DNA from: Plenodomus lindquistii
Taxonomy: Eukaryota > Ascomycota > Dothideomycetes > Pleosporales > Leptosphaeriaceae
Assembly: GCA_025504975.1 (NCBI GenBank)
Contig: JANUWI010000003.1
Coordinates: 248,001 to 312,000 of the forward strand
DNA: 64,000 nt
Direction of reading: 5' to 3'
Shown in pieces: positions 1 to 12,000 of the stretch. The notes below the pieces were generated by a model. That model made no database searches and had not been told where the DNA came from. It saw only the letters and a list, made by a program, of their open reading frames with translations. The position numbers and the translations under genes are program-made. How positions within the stretch are numbered: the first letter of the stretch is position 1; every line of letters starts with the position of its first letter.

Positions 1-1
1 C

Positions 2-1449
2 GACATCGAATACCTCAAGAAGCTCCAGACCAACACCATCCGTGTGTATGCCATCGACCCTTCCAAGGATCATTCGGACTGCATGCAAGCTCTTGCTGAT
101 GCTGGAATCTACGTTGTTGCCGATTTGTCGGAGCCCGGCCTCTCCATCAACCGCGACGATCCAGGATGGACGGTCGATCTGTACAAGCGCTACACCAGTG
201 TCGTTGACGAGCTCATGAAGTACGACAACACGCTCGGTTTCTTCGCCGGTAACGAGGTCTCCAACCAGGGCAATAACACTGTCGCCAGCGCTTTCGTCAA
301 GGCCGCTGTCCGTGACACCAAGGCTTACATCAAGAGCAAAAACTACCGTGAGATCGGTGTCGGTTACGCTACCAACGATGATGCTGAGATCCGTGAGAAC
401 ATGGCCAACTACTTCGACTGTGGTAACCCTGAGGATGCCATCGACTTCTGGGGATACAACATCTACTCGTGGTGCGGCGACTCATCCTTCACCGAGTCTG
501 GCTTCGACGTTCAGACCAAGAACTTCGAAAAGTACAACGTACCTGTCTTCTTCGCCGAATACGGCTGCAATACCCCCCGTCCCCGCAAGTTCACTGAAGT
601 CGGCGCTCTGTACGGCAAGCAGATGACTGGTGTGTGGTCCGGTGGTATCGTCTACATGTACTTCGAAGAGGAGAACAAGTACGGTAGGTTGAGTCCCACG
701 GTACAATCCATATACCTATGCTAATGATCCACGAAGGTCTCGCTACCGTCTCTGATGGCAAGGTCAAGACAAACCAGGACTTCGATAACTTGTCCAAGCA
801 GATTGCCAAGGCTACTCCCAGCGGTGTCAAGATGGACTCCTACAACCCCTCCAACACTGCTGCTGCTTCTTGCCCCAAGGTGACTGCTGGCAGCTGGGAG
901 GCTGAGTCTGACCCCCTTCCTCCCTCTGCCAACGCTCAGCTCTGCTCCTGCATGATGGACACCCTCAGCTGCGTTGTCGCTGACAAGACCGAGGAGGATG
1001 ACTTTGGTGACATGTTCGGCTTCATCTGCGGTCTCAAGGACGGCGAGTACTGCTCCGGTATCAACAAGAACGCTACTACCGGTCCCTACGGCGCGTACAG
1101 CATGTGCTCCAACAAGGAGCAGCTTTCGTTCGCGGCCAACGCCTACGCAAAGGCCGTCAGCGGTGGATGCAACTTCAAAGGCAAGGCTACCACCAAGGTA
1201 GCTGTTGCCACCCCCACTGCTTCCGGATGCTCCAGCCTCTTAAAGGCCGCTGGTGCCTCTGGCACTGGTGTCGTCAGTGGCGGTGCCCCTGCCTCGGGCT
1301 CTGGCTCTGCTTCTGGCTCTGGATCCAGCGGCAGCTCCACCGGCGCTGCATCCGGCCTCTCCGCGCCTGTCTTCAGCACCGGGGCTTTCAGCCTCGGCAT
1401 GTACGTTTTCGGAGCTGTTGCCTCTGGCATGGCCATGATTTTGTTGTAG
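2..1449 (+). CDS. GPI-anchored 1,3-beta-glucanosyltransferase (GH72 with X8/CBM43), 5' end outside window
   Basis: Cell-wall enzyme that cleaves beta-1,3-glucan and transfers the new end to another chain, elongating wall glucan at the outer face of the plasma membrane (GAS/GEL/PHR family). Coding is 2-683 joined to 737-1449, giving 464 visible residues; family members run to about 540-560, so the signal peptide and first strands lie upstream. The GH72 acid/base Glu is in GNEVSN (codon 254-256) and the nucleophile Glu in FFAEYGCN (codon 557-559). After the catalytic domain comes a Cys-rich X8 module (from CPKV, about 872, through GGCNF, about 1165-1180), then a Ser/Gly-rich linker and a hydrophobic C-terminus ending in MAMILL, as expected for a GPI anchor signal. 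The stop is TAG at 1447-1449. Base composition is normal, with no RIP. The family is secure; the exact paralogue (GEL/GAS number) is not. Confidence 0.95.
684..736 (+). other. Spliceosomal intron in the GH72 gene
   Basis: GTAGGT donor at 684 and AAG acceptor ending at 736, with a CTAAT branch-like site at 721-725. Splicing joins TAC-G to GT-CTC and keeps the frame (Lys-Tyr-Gly-Leu-Ala). The 53-bp size is typical of Pezizomycotina introns. Without removal the frame meets a stop at 722-724. Confidence 0.9.
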
Positions 1450-3524
1450 ACATTGAACCTGAGAGTTTAGTTGGCTTTGGGCTTGTCGAATGGTTTTTTT
1501 GATTTACCCTTGCATAGCTTGCGTGGTCGCCTTATTCCATCGATAGCATCGCTTGATGCATGAAGGGTTGGGTAGTAGTGGAATTGAAGGTTATTTTGTT
1601 TGTACTAGGAAGAATTATAATTTTTTTTTGTATGTGAAGGCTTGACTTTGGGTTTGCAGAAATGAAACTGCATTTCAGCATGTATATTGTGGTGATCAAA
1701 TGGTGATGGTTCTTGCCGTGGTAGAGCTGATATATCTCATTTATGAAATAGGCCACTGGACGGATGTTATACTACTAGTGTCATTGGAACACAGTTTCCA
1801 GATCCTACAGGTAATCCTTGATAAAATAATTCTTGCTGACTTTCCGTGCGAAAAATTTACTATTTTTTGTGGCGGTATGTCCATCTTGATTAGCATCGAC
1901 GATGAAACCCCGAGTAGACGAATCCCAACTTCAGCATACTTTTACATCAAGGTAATCTCATACCCAAGACATCTTTTGTCACTCTGGTCCTGTTATTCTC
2001 ACGATGGATTGGTTGTTCAATGGCGAAAGGGAAATAAATACTGCGCCACCCCCCCGTTGACATAAGCAGGTTTTGTTTCTAAGCTGTGTAGCGGCATCCA
2101 ACGGCTCGTCCTTGTATTTCCTGTGGTATTTGTTGTGGTAGATCGAGCCCTGTGCGGGAATACATGTGCGGGGGTTGTTTGTGTGCAGGCTTGTTGGTAC
2201 GAAGATGTAGTTTCCGACGATGAGGTTTTTTTGGATGTCCGGAAGTATTGTAGCTCATATTCGTCTGTTTATCTTGGTTCAAAGAGATGGTGTGTGTCGT
2301 GTACAATTTTTTCTGTATCTTCTATCTTGTAGCGATGTATTCGACTTATTGTGGTGGTCAACCTGCATCGAGGCCTGGCTCTGCGGGTCGTCCATCTGGA
2401 TATGACTCTGCGCCCAAGCCCAACAAAGTGCAGAGCTTGCAGCAATAACCTGCTCCAAAACCGTCACCGGTGCAGGCGCGAAGCCTGTGAGGATCTTGTG
2501 GTAAGACTTGGAATGTAGTGAATTTGAATTAAATGTGCATACCTAGCCTGTAAAGATTTGCGGGTGGAGATAAACATGGCGAGGCATTCCCCTTAGCAAG
2601 TATGTTTACATGGTACCTCGGGTAATCAAGATCACTTCTCCAGGTTTGCAGTGCCTGTACAGGTGGTTGTACTGATTAGAGAATTTTCTTCGAGTTGAAG
2701 TGTCCAAGTTAATCGCGAAACCTATACAGTGCAATCGTGACTACATGATTAACACGAGTCTGCTATGATGGACCTTATATACCATGAATCAATGGGAATA
2801 TGTGATTTCCCATCATTGTGGAGGTAGAATACTTGCTTCCAGTCATGGTATGTTATATCAGGATCGCAAAATGGGGTATTGTTTCTTAGCGCGGTTTACG
2901 GCTATGGCGTAGTCTTCGTTGGAGTTGCAAGTTGGGCAAAATTGTAAATGGGGTGTACTTCACGAGTTACGGTAGCACTGATTACGTATCTGATACCTGC
3001 ATTGGTTCTGTCGAGGAGTCGAGTATCATTGCCAACGGCATGAACAGTGCGGACTTTGTAATAGCGATGAAAATATACGATGACGACTGATACCGTTGAG
3101 ACGGGCATTAAGATGGCAGAGTTCGTGGGAGCTCTCGAGACCTAGTTGGCAACAACTGGAGAGATGCGAGAAAGGTTGTATTAGGTATTGACTCGCGGAG
3201 TACAAGTTCCTAACGCAAGAGCCCTCCTTGTCGCAAAAGTGTTGTATGATTTGATTACATGAAACATGCATATCTTCTGTTCTATTGGAAGGAATTGAAA
3301 TGGCAATTTAGCAGAACTAGGGATATTGTGAGCGAATCAATGCGTCTGTGTGCAAAGCAAGTTGCGAAGATGGAGCGCATATTCAGACGAAAGTGTTTCT
3401 AATATTGTAGCATTATTGTTTGTCTAATACGCATCTACCGCGCAGATATGATCGCTAAGCAACAGAATAACACGAACAAGAAGATCATAGTATATACAAA
3501 TCATCAAATCGTACATCCTACACT
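1450..3524. other. Intergenic region, 3' flanks of two convergent genes
   Basis: Holds the 3' untranslated regions of the GH72 gene (+) and the PhiA-like gene (-), which converge here. I see no frame with protein-like composition, no tRNA box pair and no repeat. CpA and TpG are present at normal levels, so this stretch is not RIP-mutated. A T-run at about 1621-1629 is the only low-complexity feature. Confidence 0.6.
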
Positions 3525-4121
3525 CTACTGTCCTTCAGTGTAGGAGCAGACGACCGGGTTCTCAGCCTTGAGGGCGCGAGCACCGATGCCAACACAGCCA
3601 GTAAGACCAGCGGGGTTGGTGCCGCCAGTAGCGAGCCGGACAGAGTAGCCACCATCGCGAGTGTTGGGGCAAGCCAGGAAACCGTAATCGCCCTGGATAC
3701 CTGGGCCGTGGAAAACAAGCTCGCCCGAGTCGTTGATGCCAAAGGGACCGCGCTCCTGGTTCTTGCCGATGCTCTGGACACCCGTAGTGTATCCAATGGC
3801 GCCCTGACCCATACCGCTGCGGTCGACGAAGATTTGCTGGGGTGGGTTGTCGGTGTTGAGGAAGAGGGAGCCGTTGTTCAGGAAGAAGGTTGCGTAGTTG
3901 ACGTCTGATCCGCAGGAGGCGTTTTGCTGGGCTGTGTTGAGGAGTAGACCGCTGCGAGCTGCTTGGAAGGATGCGTATTGTAGGTCTGAGCCGGAGCGGA
4001 TGGCCATGACGGTGAACCTATCTCCGTCCTTGATCTGGGAGTCAACGGGTGCGGTATCGACTGGGGCCGCGGAGGCAATGGCCGCGGTGGCAGCAATGAT
4101 GGAGGCGACGGTGAACTTCAT
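3525..4121 (-). CDS. Small secreted cell-wall protein, PhiA / IgE-binding-protein-like family
   Basis: Single-exon gene of 198 residues. The first 18-19 residues (MKFTVASIIAATAAIASA) form a signal peptide with an Ala-rich cleavage region before APVDT. The mature part has four Cys (70, 151, 176, 192), enough for two disulfides, and three N-glycosylation sequons (N67, N83, N130). The order RSGSDLQ near 42, then QIFVDRSGMGQGAIGYTTG around 97-114, then GFLACP around 148-152 is the layout I know from fungal PhiA-type wall proteins, which are linked to conidium and phialide development. The assignment is by remembered family pattern, so function is inference. An in-frame upstream ATG at 4286 would add 55 residues, but it lies upstream of the TATA-like element and the added stretch destroys the signal peptide, so I chose 4121. 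Codon use and GC are normal. Confidence 0.7.
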   Translation of the reverse strand: MKFTVASIIAATAAIASAAPVDTAPVDSQIKDGDRFTVMAIRSGSDLQYASFQAARSGLLLNTAQQNASCGSDVNYATFFLNNGSLFLNTDNPPQQIFVDRSGMGQGAIGYTTGVQSIGKNQERGPFGINDSGELVFHGPGIQGDYGFLACPNTRDGGYSVRLATGGTNPAGLTGCVGIGARALKAENPVVCSYTEGQ

Positions 4122-4240
4122 GTTGATAGAAGTAGAGGTGTTGTTTTTGGTGGTTTCGGTGATTTGAAGTTGGAGTATTGGTTTGGTTGTGTGAGAGTGT
4201 GAATTGGTTGATGATGATAATTGAGCAAGGAGTGGGAGTC

Positions 4241-4247
4241 TTATATA
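4241..4247 (-). promoter_or_regulatory. TATA-like element of the PhiA-like gene
   Basis: On the minus strand this reads TATATAA, 120 bp upstream of the chosen ATG. It is followed by a C/A- and C/T-rich leader without G-rich runs, the pattern common in strongly expressed fungal genes. It supports the start at 4121 over the upstream ATG at 4286. Confidence 0.5.
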
Positions 4248-4289
4248 CAAATCAGCCTCGTAATCCCACAGCCCATGTAACTTCATAGC

Positions 4290-5940
4290 GTCCTCACCTC
4301 ATGTCGGTGCGGTGAGGCTGGTGGGATCGGCGCGATTGCCTCGGTGCAACGGTATGAGATCATCACCCGGCAGGATACGAACATTACGATGCTATGAGAC
4401 CCTTATTTTCCCCAGTTTAGGGGTGGCCGCCACATCCGGTGCGCATGGACAGCCTAGGTGAACATTCGCCCGAGGTGTAGGCAAGGTCACATCCACTGTT
4501 TTGGTGACCGTGCCAGCCGTTGTCGAATGAACAGTGTCATTTCTGCTATTCAGTTTGCCACGACAAAAGGGCCGCTTGAAGAAACCCACTTCGACGATGG
4601 GAAGACTAGCTTCTTTAAGCTAGCGTGCTTCCTGATATAGCCTCGGCCCTAAGGACCGCGAGGGTGCGCAAATCCAGGAATAGATTTCTAGTCTCCCAAG
4701 CTATTGCATAGTACCAGTGTCACTTGATGCCGAAGAAACATAGGGGCAAACAACACTTGCTATCATTATTTTGCACTATCCAGCATCATGCTCTACGCTC
4801 GTGACAAGAATAGTGCCAGTAGTACGAGTGACCTCACGTGTTTATCGTACACGCGAGTGCAACCTGATATGAAGCTAGGCGAAAAGGCTGGTAAACAGTT
4901 CACAATATGGAGCTCGAGCTTGTTGTAGGCTGCTGCCCGAGGGCCTATGCTGTAGCAGTAGAATGCGTTTCCCCATGTTTTCCAGATCTTTCTATGTAGA
5001 CAGTCCTTCCACAATTATGCCGTTTCTCGAAATAACGGCGAAATTGGAAAAACTGGAGACTCAGCGGCATGTACGGCACTGCCACCGCAGCATCACAACA
5101 AACCCTGCACACATAGGAAAAACCCTACCTTCTCGATGCAAGTCATGAGAACGCTGCATTGTGCGGTACAGCGACAGATTCCGGATACGGCTGATCAGCA
5201 TTCCTGCGCACACACCAGCTTTCGGTGCGCAAACTGTACTTTGGTACACTAATGAACTCAGCCTCAAGACCCAAGAAAGAAGTTTCCTTGTCGAAGAACC
5301 TTCGAACTGAGCGGCGAGAGCTGTCGACATGTGCTATTATTGCTTCCAACTGACGAAGCTTCGGAAAAGAGAAGACTTTGGTCACTCGCGAGGTTCGAAG
5401 ATGAAGTGGCGGTGAAGTTCTGCTAGCCCGGAGATTTTGCTTCAAGATCTTTCATGCTTTCGGCTGAACCCTGATAGTTGCATTTCAAGCGGACGGACCC
5501 TAGTGCGGCTCTTCCATGCATCCTGCGCCTGTTAATTATGACTTCCTCAACATGAGACTGTAATTTGGTAAGGCTGATGGTGGGTGAGTGAATGGCCCAC
5601 CACATCGTCACTCGTAACTGCACCCACAAGAAACCCCTATCAAAGGCCGCAATTTCTTGTATCACTTGCTGTTCAATGCGCAACTTGTGAAAAGAGACAC
5701 ATGCGGCAGATAGGGTCACTTAATCCAATACGACTGTCGGCATGGCGGTGACGACTTGTCGCAGGTAGGTGTTGGATGCGTGCACAGAGCTGGACAAAAA
5801 AGGATTCTTCCACAACGCGTGATGAATAAAACACGGTATGTATGTAGAGAGGAGACGCTTGAGATATCAGGAGATTTGCGGTGCGCAACTGTACTTCTCG
5901 CCGAGATATACACGAAATATACAGGCCGCTCTAGTCTGAA
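4290..5940. other. Intergenic region between PhiA-like gene and split 5S gene
   Basis: About 1.65 kb with normal base composition and several short overlapping frames on both strands, none with protein-like composition, a signal peptide or a recognisable motif. It includes the upstream region of the PhiA-like gene. No tRNA, repeat or transposon end is visible. Composition stays normal up to the insertion point at 6057. Confidence 0.55.
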
Positions 5941-5961
5941 TGTGCAAAAAAACGTCAAAAA
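5941..5961 (-). terminator. RNA polymerase III terminator of the 5S gene
   Basis: On the minus strand the 5S 3' end is followed at once by a T5 run (5957-5961, overlapping the last base) and then a T7 run (5946-5952), the usual Pol III stop signal. Confidence 0.75.
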
Positions 5962-6056
5962 CATACAACAGCGGGAATTCGCCAGTGGTCACCCACCTGA
6001 CTACTAATCCGCCGGTACACTGCTTAAGTACAGCTGAGCGAACAGGAAGCTCTATT
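5961..6056 (-). rRNA. 5S rRNA gene, 3' part (nt 24-119), split by a 57-kb insertion
   Basis: Structural RNA of the large ribosomal subunit. The minus strand carries the conserved fungal 5S blocks in order: CTTCC, GCTCAGC, ACTTAAGC, then GGTGGGTGACCAC and the 3' terminal GTTGTATGT. The piece begins at nt 24 of the gene; the first 23 nt, plus a second copy of nt 24-30, lie 57 kb away at 63192-63221. Seven bases at the break (6050-6056) are repeated there. The helix II strand AGTGTACC in this piece pairs, with the usual bulged A, to GGACACT in the far piece. Compared with the Neurospora-type consensus I remember there are several C-to-T and G-to-A differences, which may be RIP leakage or species variation. 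The gene is broken and should not give a complete 5S RNA. Confidence 0.88.
6050..6056. repeat. Target-site duplication CTCTATT, left copy
   Basis: Seven bases identical to 63192-63198. The bases on either side differ between the two copies (G/T before, C/T after), so the duplication is exactly 7 bp. It corresponds to 5S nt 24-30 on the minus strand. Confidence 0.82.
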
Positions 6057-9000
6057 CTCTCTCGTCTAATTACTATAAATGTAGGCAAAATTCCTGTTCT
6101 TAGGGCTAACCTAGTCCTATTTTAGGTATTTAGTCGCTGTCTAGAGGAAGCACAGCTTTATATATTTTAATAAAACTAAAGTAGTATATAGAGCGGTTTA
6201 ATAGAATATTTAATTAGATTAAGTAGGTTACATGTACGTTAGTATATATTACTAATAAAACTCTACTATATCTATTAGTTATACCTATATAGATAATAGC
6301 CGCTAAACTAATAAACTAGTTTAGTTAAAGCGCAGTATAAATATACACTTTACTTCTAAAGTTTTTAGCTGCTTTAATAATAATTCTAAAACTTTTAAAG
6401 CTTATCTAAAAGGCTTTTATAGTAGTTAAATCTATAGACTTAGCCTTTAATAATATCTAGCTATACTTTAGTACTATATACCTAGAGTAATATTACTAGT
6501 TTTCTAGAGTTTTTAATATATATATACTTGTCTGCTATACTATACCTAATTATCTATTTAGTTATTTTTATATATTTCTTTATTTACTCTAATATATTAT
6601 AAATTAACACTCTATTCTAGATATACTACTATAGATAGTTCTTACTATAAGCAGTTATAGAACAACTCTATATTATAAATAGCAGCCTATTTAATACTTA
6701 TAGAGTTGCCTATCTAACTTTTTTTCTAGCTACTATAAGCTTTTAACTATTAGCTTATAAGCGCTTAGAATTTATATACTTATCTATATATATAATTCCC
6801 CTTTAGCTATTTTATATATAGTAATTTAATACTAGATATTATAGAAGTACCCCTATAATATAAAAGTTAGCTAGTATTTTATAAAGTACTAGTTTATAGT
6901 ATAGAGTAAATACTATAGTACTACTAAAACTTTATTTAAAGATACTAAAGTAATTCTAAGTAATAATAAGTAAAGGGTTTAGCCTATAAAAGGTAGCTTG
7001 TAGTATTATAAACATCTAGGTACTAAACTTTTTAAAATAGAAAATAATTTCTTAGCTATTATTTTCTAGCATTAACTAATACAATATATTAAAAAGAATT
7101 TTAGAGTAGTTCTCTATATTTGTAGTGTACGTCTATTTAGCCTAATATAGCTAAGGTTTAAATAGTAGACTACTAGTAAACTTACTTTATTAGAAATAAC
7201 TTCTATACTAAAGTTTAGAAAATAAATAACTTACTTCTCTTCCTCTATAAAGCTTAATAATAACTCTAACTCTAGTAGTAGTCTACTTTAATAGTAAACT
7301 TTTTAATATAGTAATAAATACCTCTAAATTAGTATATATATCTACGTCTAGTTATTTAGTAGCTAGTTAATACCTTTTAAAATAGTCTTTTAGCATAGCC
7401 TAATTATAAATATATTTTAAAACTTAAAAATTATTAAAAAAGTTACCTAGGCTAGTATTAAAGAACACAGTTGTATTAAAAGGTTCTATATTAAAAGAGT
7501 TAAAAACTGCGTAGAGATTATTATGCCTTTTTTATTACTTAAGTATAATACTCTTGTAATTATTTTCTATTAGTTTCTAAAGTTATACGTTTAATATTTA
7601 AAATAAATAAATATAAAGTAAATAGTTTTTAGTTAAATTAGAAAGGATTTTACGTGTTTTATTTTTACTATAAGTATACTTATTATTTCTAGTATTACTA
7701 ATATTTATAAATAGAAGTTAATAATAAATAGATTTATATACGCCTATTTTAATTAATTTAGCTCTCTACCTAGTATTTAAAAATACTACGTAGGATTTTT
7801 ATATTAGCTATAAGTATTAGATAGAGTAATATTAGCTGCGTTGCAAGCGTAAAAACTATATATTAATAGAAATAGTATATTTAGAGTTAAGTACTCTCTA
7901 AAGTTATAATATACTTATAGTATGCTATAAGCTTAAAAACAATACTAAAGTAACTATAATTAATTAGTATTATAACTATTTAGCCTACGCAGTAATTACC
8001 TACTTATAGAAAAGGTTTTTAGAACTATACTTTTTAATAAAGGCGAATATAATAGTAGCGCGGTAAGTACTAAATAGCTAATTACTAATTAATTTTAAAG
8101 CTTAATTCTATGCTTAAAAACTATAGGCAGCTTTAAATATAAAAAAGCGTAAAAATATATAGAGCTTATAATAGTAGGCGTAATATAATTTTATAATATT
8201 AAAATCTATTAATAAAAAATCTACGTTATTCTAGGCTAGAGCTGTTAGTAGATTATACTTCTATTTATATAAAACTTTTAAATATAACTCTACGTGCTTA
8301 GCACTAGCTTTAGTTTTAGAGTTACTAAATTTAAAGGTGTAAACTTTACTTTATATTATATAACTAATATTATTAAGGCTATACTAGTTTTTAAGCACTA
8401 ATTTATTATTAATAGTACTAGCAATCTAGGCTTTTACTAATATATACTCTAATTTACACTCTAATATATACTTTACTACTATAACGTCTATAGTATACTT
8501 CTATAAGCCTAGCTATATCTAGAATAGCTTATAAAGTAGAATTTTTTAGTAATATATGTAAAGGGCCTACTTTTCTTTACTAGTGTTATTAGTAAAGTTT
8601 AATATAGTTTTAAATAATTATAATAATAAATATGTATAAAAAAAAAAACTATTTATACTTATAGTATACTATAGTAGCTATATAAAAAGCTATAAATAAT
8701 AGCTTACTATAATATTATAGATATATACTTTATTATCTGCGCGCGCTAGTTTTAATTTATTAATAGTTAATAGTTAATAAAATAGAACTAGCGCTAGAGA
8801 CTATACTATTTTAACATCTAAACTAGAGTAATCTAGTTCTCTAAACATAGATACATTGTTTTTATAGCACCTAAGGAATAAAAAACTATTACTATTTAAA
8901 AATCTAATTATAAATTTCTTTAGCAGTACTACTATAACTATTATATTTTAACTACTAAAAAGCGCTATAGAGCTAAAGAAATCTCGCGCTAGCAGCTTTA

Positions 9001-12000
9001 GAAAAGGTAATTAGTATTATCTATAACCTAACAGAGCTAGAGTAGGAAGGAAATTAGATATAAAAATATACTAAATTAGAAAAGTATATAGTAGAAATTT
9101 ATTAATAATAAAGCGTAGTACTAGAATATTATTTAAAGCTTTATATAGCTAGAGAATATTAAAATTACGCTAATAATATTAGATAAAGTTATTATAGGTA
9201 ATAATTTTATAAGTATTAGTATCTAGTTTATATAATAACTAAAGCTAGATTTAAAAAACTATACTACTAGAAAAGCTATCTCTATTTTTTAAAGTATAAT
9301 TCTAGCCTTTTACTATAGGTTTTTAAAGCGCAGCTACAGCGTTAGTAATAAAAATATTAAGTAAATTCTTAGTACTAAGTATAATACGTATAGGTGTAAT
9401 AGATTACTTTTATAATTATTAAGTATAAATTTAATTATTAGTAAACTTGCTATTTAGAAAGGCTAGGACGTTTTCTAAATAACAGAACTCTTTTTTTTTT
9501 ATAAGTATAATAGCTATATAAAAAGATACTACTAATTTAATAGAGGTGTATTACACCCTACTAATATTATTAAAATACTAAAAATAACTTTTATAGTTAT
9601 TAAAATAGTTAATAATATTATAGCGTTAAATTTTAATTTTAGTAACATTTATATTATATTATTTACAATTTCTAGTCTAGTCTAGAGGCTAATTACTAAT
9701 ACTAATCTAGCTACTATAATCTTATAAGTATATTTTAAACGCTAATAGACTAGAAAAGCTTAAATTTATCTACTAATCTAGAGTTAAAGATATTAGCGCT
9801 AGTCTAGAATACAGGTAAAATCTTATACTAAGTTCTACTATTTATCTCTATAACCTCTACTATGTAAAGCTAGTTCTAGCTAAAAGCGTATTACTAAGTT
9901 ATTTACTATTACTCTAATTTATAATTACCTTAGAGACTAACGCTACTATAACTTTAATTTAACTCTAGAACTACGTTTTAATACTAGTTTAATTACTATT
10001 ACTTTTTATCTTTTTAGTTAAATATATACTAAAGCTTATACTAGATTAAATAGTATAATTATAATTATAGTAGAATACGTATAGCGTAGAGTATTAGTTA
10101 CGTCTCTATAATATACTTTTTAATTGCTACCTTAAGTATTACCTTTAAAATTTTAATAGGTTATAAAAAGGCCTTAATCTAGCCCTATTACTAGAACTTC
10201 TCTAAACTAAAATCTAAACTAATAGCGTAATAGTCTTTATATTATTAATAGATTATATAGATTATAACCTTTATTAGCTAGAATAGGCATTATAGCTATT
10301 TTATTACGTTTATCTATATAAACTAACAGCTCTATAAGCGTATAATAATAAAATAGTAAAAGTAGCGTTCTAATCTAAATAGGCTAGCTAATAAAAGAAA
10401 ATAATTACTAGTATTATTAATAACTATTATAAACTATTACGCTAAACGTAGCTTTAATATTCTATTAAATAATAAAGCTATTTAGATACTTTTTACTGTA
10501 TTAAAATACAGACCTCTAAATAGCTAGTATAATATACTATTATAGGTTAATTCCTTATTAAAAAAAACACTAAATATTAATTTAGAAGTAGAGGCTATCT
10601 ATTAAATAAGTGTAGTTCTGCGTTTTTAAAAGCGCCTAATTAATTTAAATTAGCTTTTAGAATAATTTTTACGCTGCCTAGGTATAGTAATATGTTTTAA
10701 AATATATATTTATAGACTATTACGCCTGTTCTAAGTAGCTAACTATATCTACTTTTTTAATTTTTCTAAGGCTTATTAGTAAGTAAAAGCCTAGCCTCTA
10801 CTTAGGTTAGAGCCTATAGACAAAGAATTTAAAGTACTATAGATATAAATGTACTTAGCTAGCTAAATTATAAAAGAATAAAGTAATTTTAGAACTGTAT
10901 ATATATACTTTAAATGCTGTCTAAAATTATCTCTATATAGTCTAAAGTAATATATACTACTTTTTTATTTTATAGATATTTATATTAAGCTTAAATACTA
11001 ATAATAGAACACACTCTAGATACTAATAGACAGGTTACTTAAAGCTACTTAAACTATAATTAGACTAGAGGTAAAGCGTTTAAGGATTTATGTACCTAGC
11101 CTAAAAGGGCTCTACTATTTAACGCTTTTTTTAGCTAAAATAGAGATTAGACTAAAATAGACTATTATAGCAAAAGGCTTACTAGAAAAAGTCTCTAATA
11201 TGTATATAAAATTAACTAAGCTAGATATTATTAATTAACTAGGCTATTTATAGGCTTGTATTACTTTAGCGCGTATTTCTTTATAAGCTAAAGCTAAGTT
11301 TTACTAGCTAGATGTACTAAGCTTTAGTTAGAGTTATTACCTATTTAAAAAAAAGGTTTTTATTATAGCTTATATGTATTTTTACTTGTATATCGCGCGC
11401 ATCTAGAGAGGCAATTAAAAAGAATTAAAAGCTACTTTTAAATATATAGTATAGATCTATTAAACTAATTACCTCTAGTATCTAATACCTAGAGCAGGCA
11501 CATATTTATTTAATACTATATAGTAATAAATCTAGTTACTTACTAGCTAGATATTATTACTTAATATTTAGAAACTATAACTACTTCTAAATATACTTTA
11601 GTATAGAATTAGAAATATTTTAGTATAGTACATTCTATTATTATCTCTATAGGCGTAGGGTAAAGCTTGCACTTTATACGTATAAAGCTAGTATAGCTAA
11701 AAAACCTTATATAAAAGTGTTTAAATTAGTGTTTTTTAATTTCTAAATCTCTATTACAAATATTAGATTAAGTTAGCCTAGGTAGAGAAGCGTAGAAAAT
11801 ATAGAGAAAAAGCTATATAAAGGATTTATAGGTAATAAGGTTATAGATAATATAGTTAAAAAAGCTACTAAACTCTTTTCTAAAAACTATAGCGTCTAGA
11901 AAGAGTAGGTAACCTAGCTTATAGAAAAGTTTATAGTAGTAAATATATCTAGCTATTTATATTCTATATATAGTAATTTAAACTTTTTAATAGGTATCTA

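Noticed and set aside
4122..4286. Upstream in-frame start for the PhiA-like gene
   Set aside because: The ATG at 4286 lies upstream of the TATA-like element and its added 55 residues remove the clear signal peptide.
5391..5400. tRNA B-box-like GGTTCGA
   Set aside because: The sequence departs from the B-box consensus and no A box or cloverleaf surrounds it.
5756..6125. Overlapping 60-80-codon frames as genes
   Set aside because: They run across the 5S piece and the element junction on both strands and carry no protein-like pattern.
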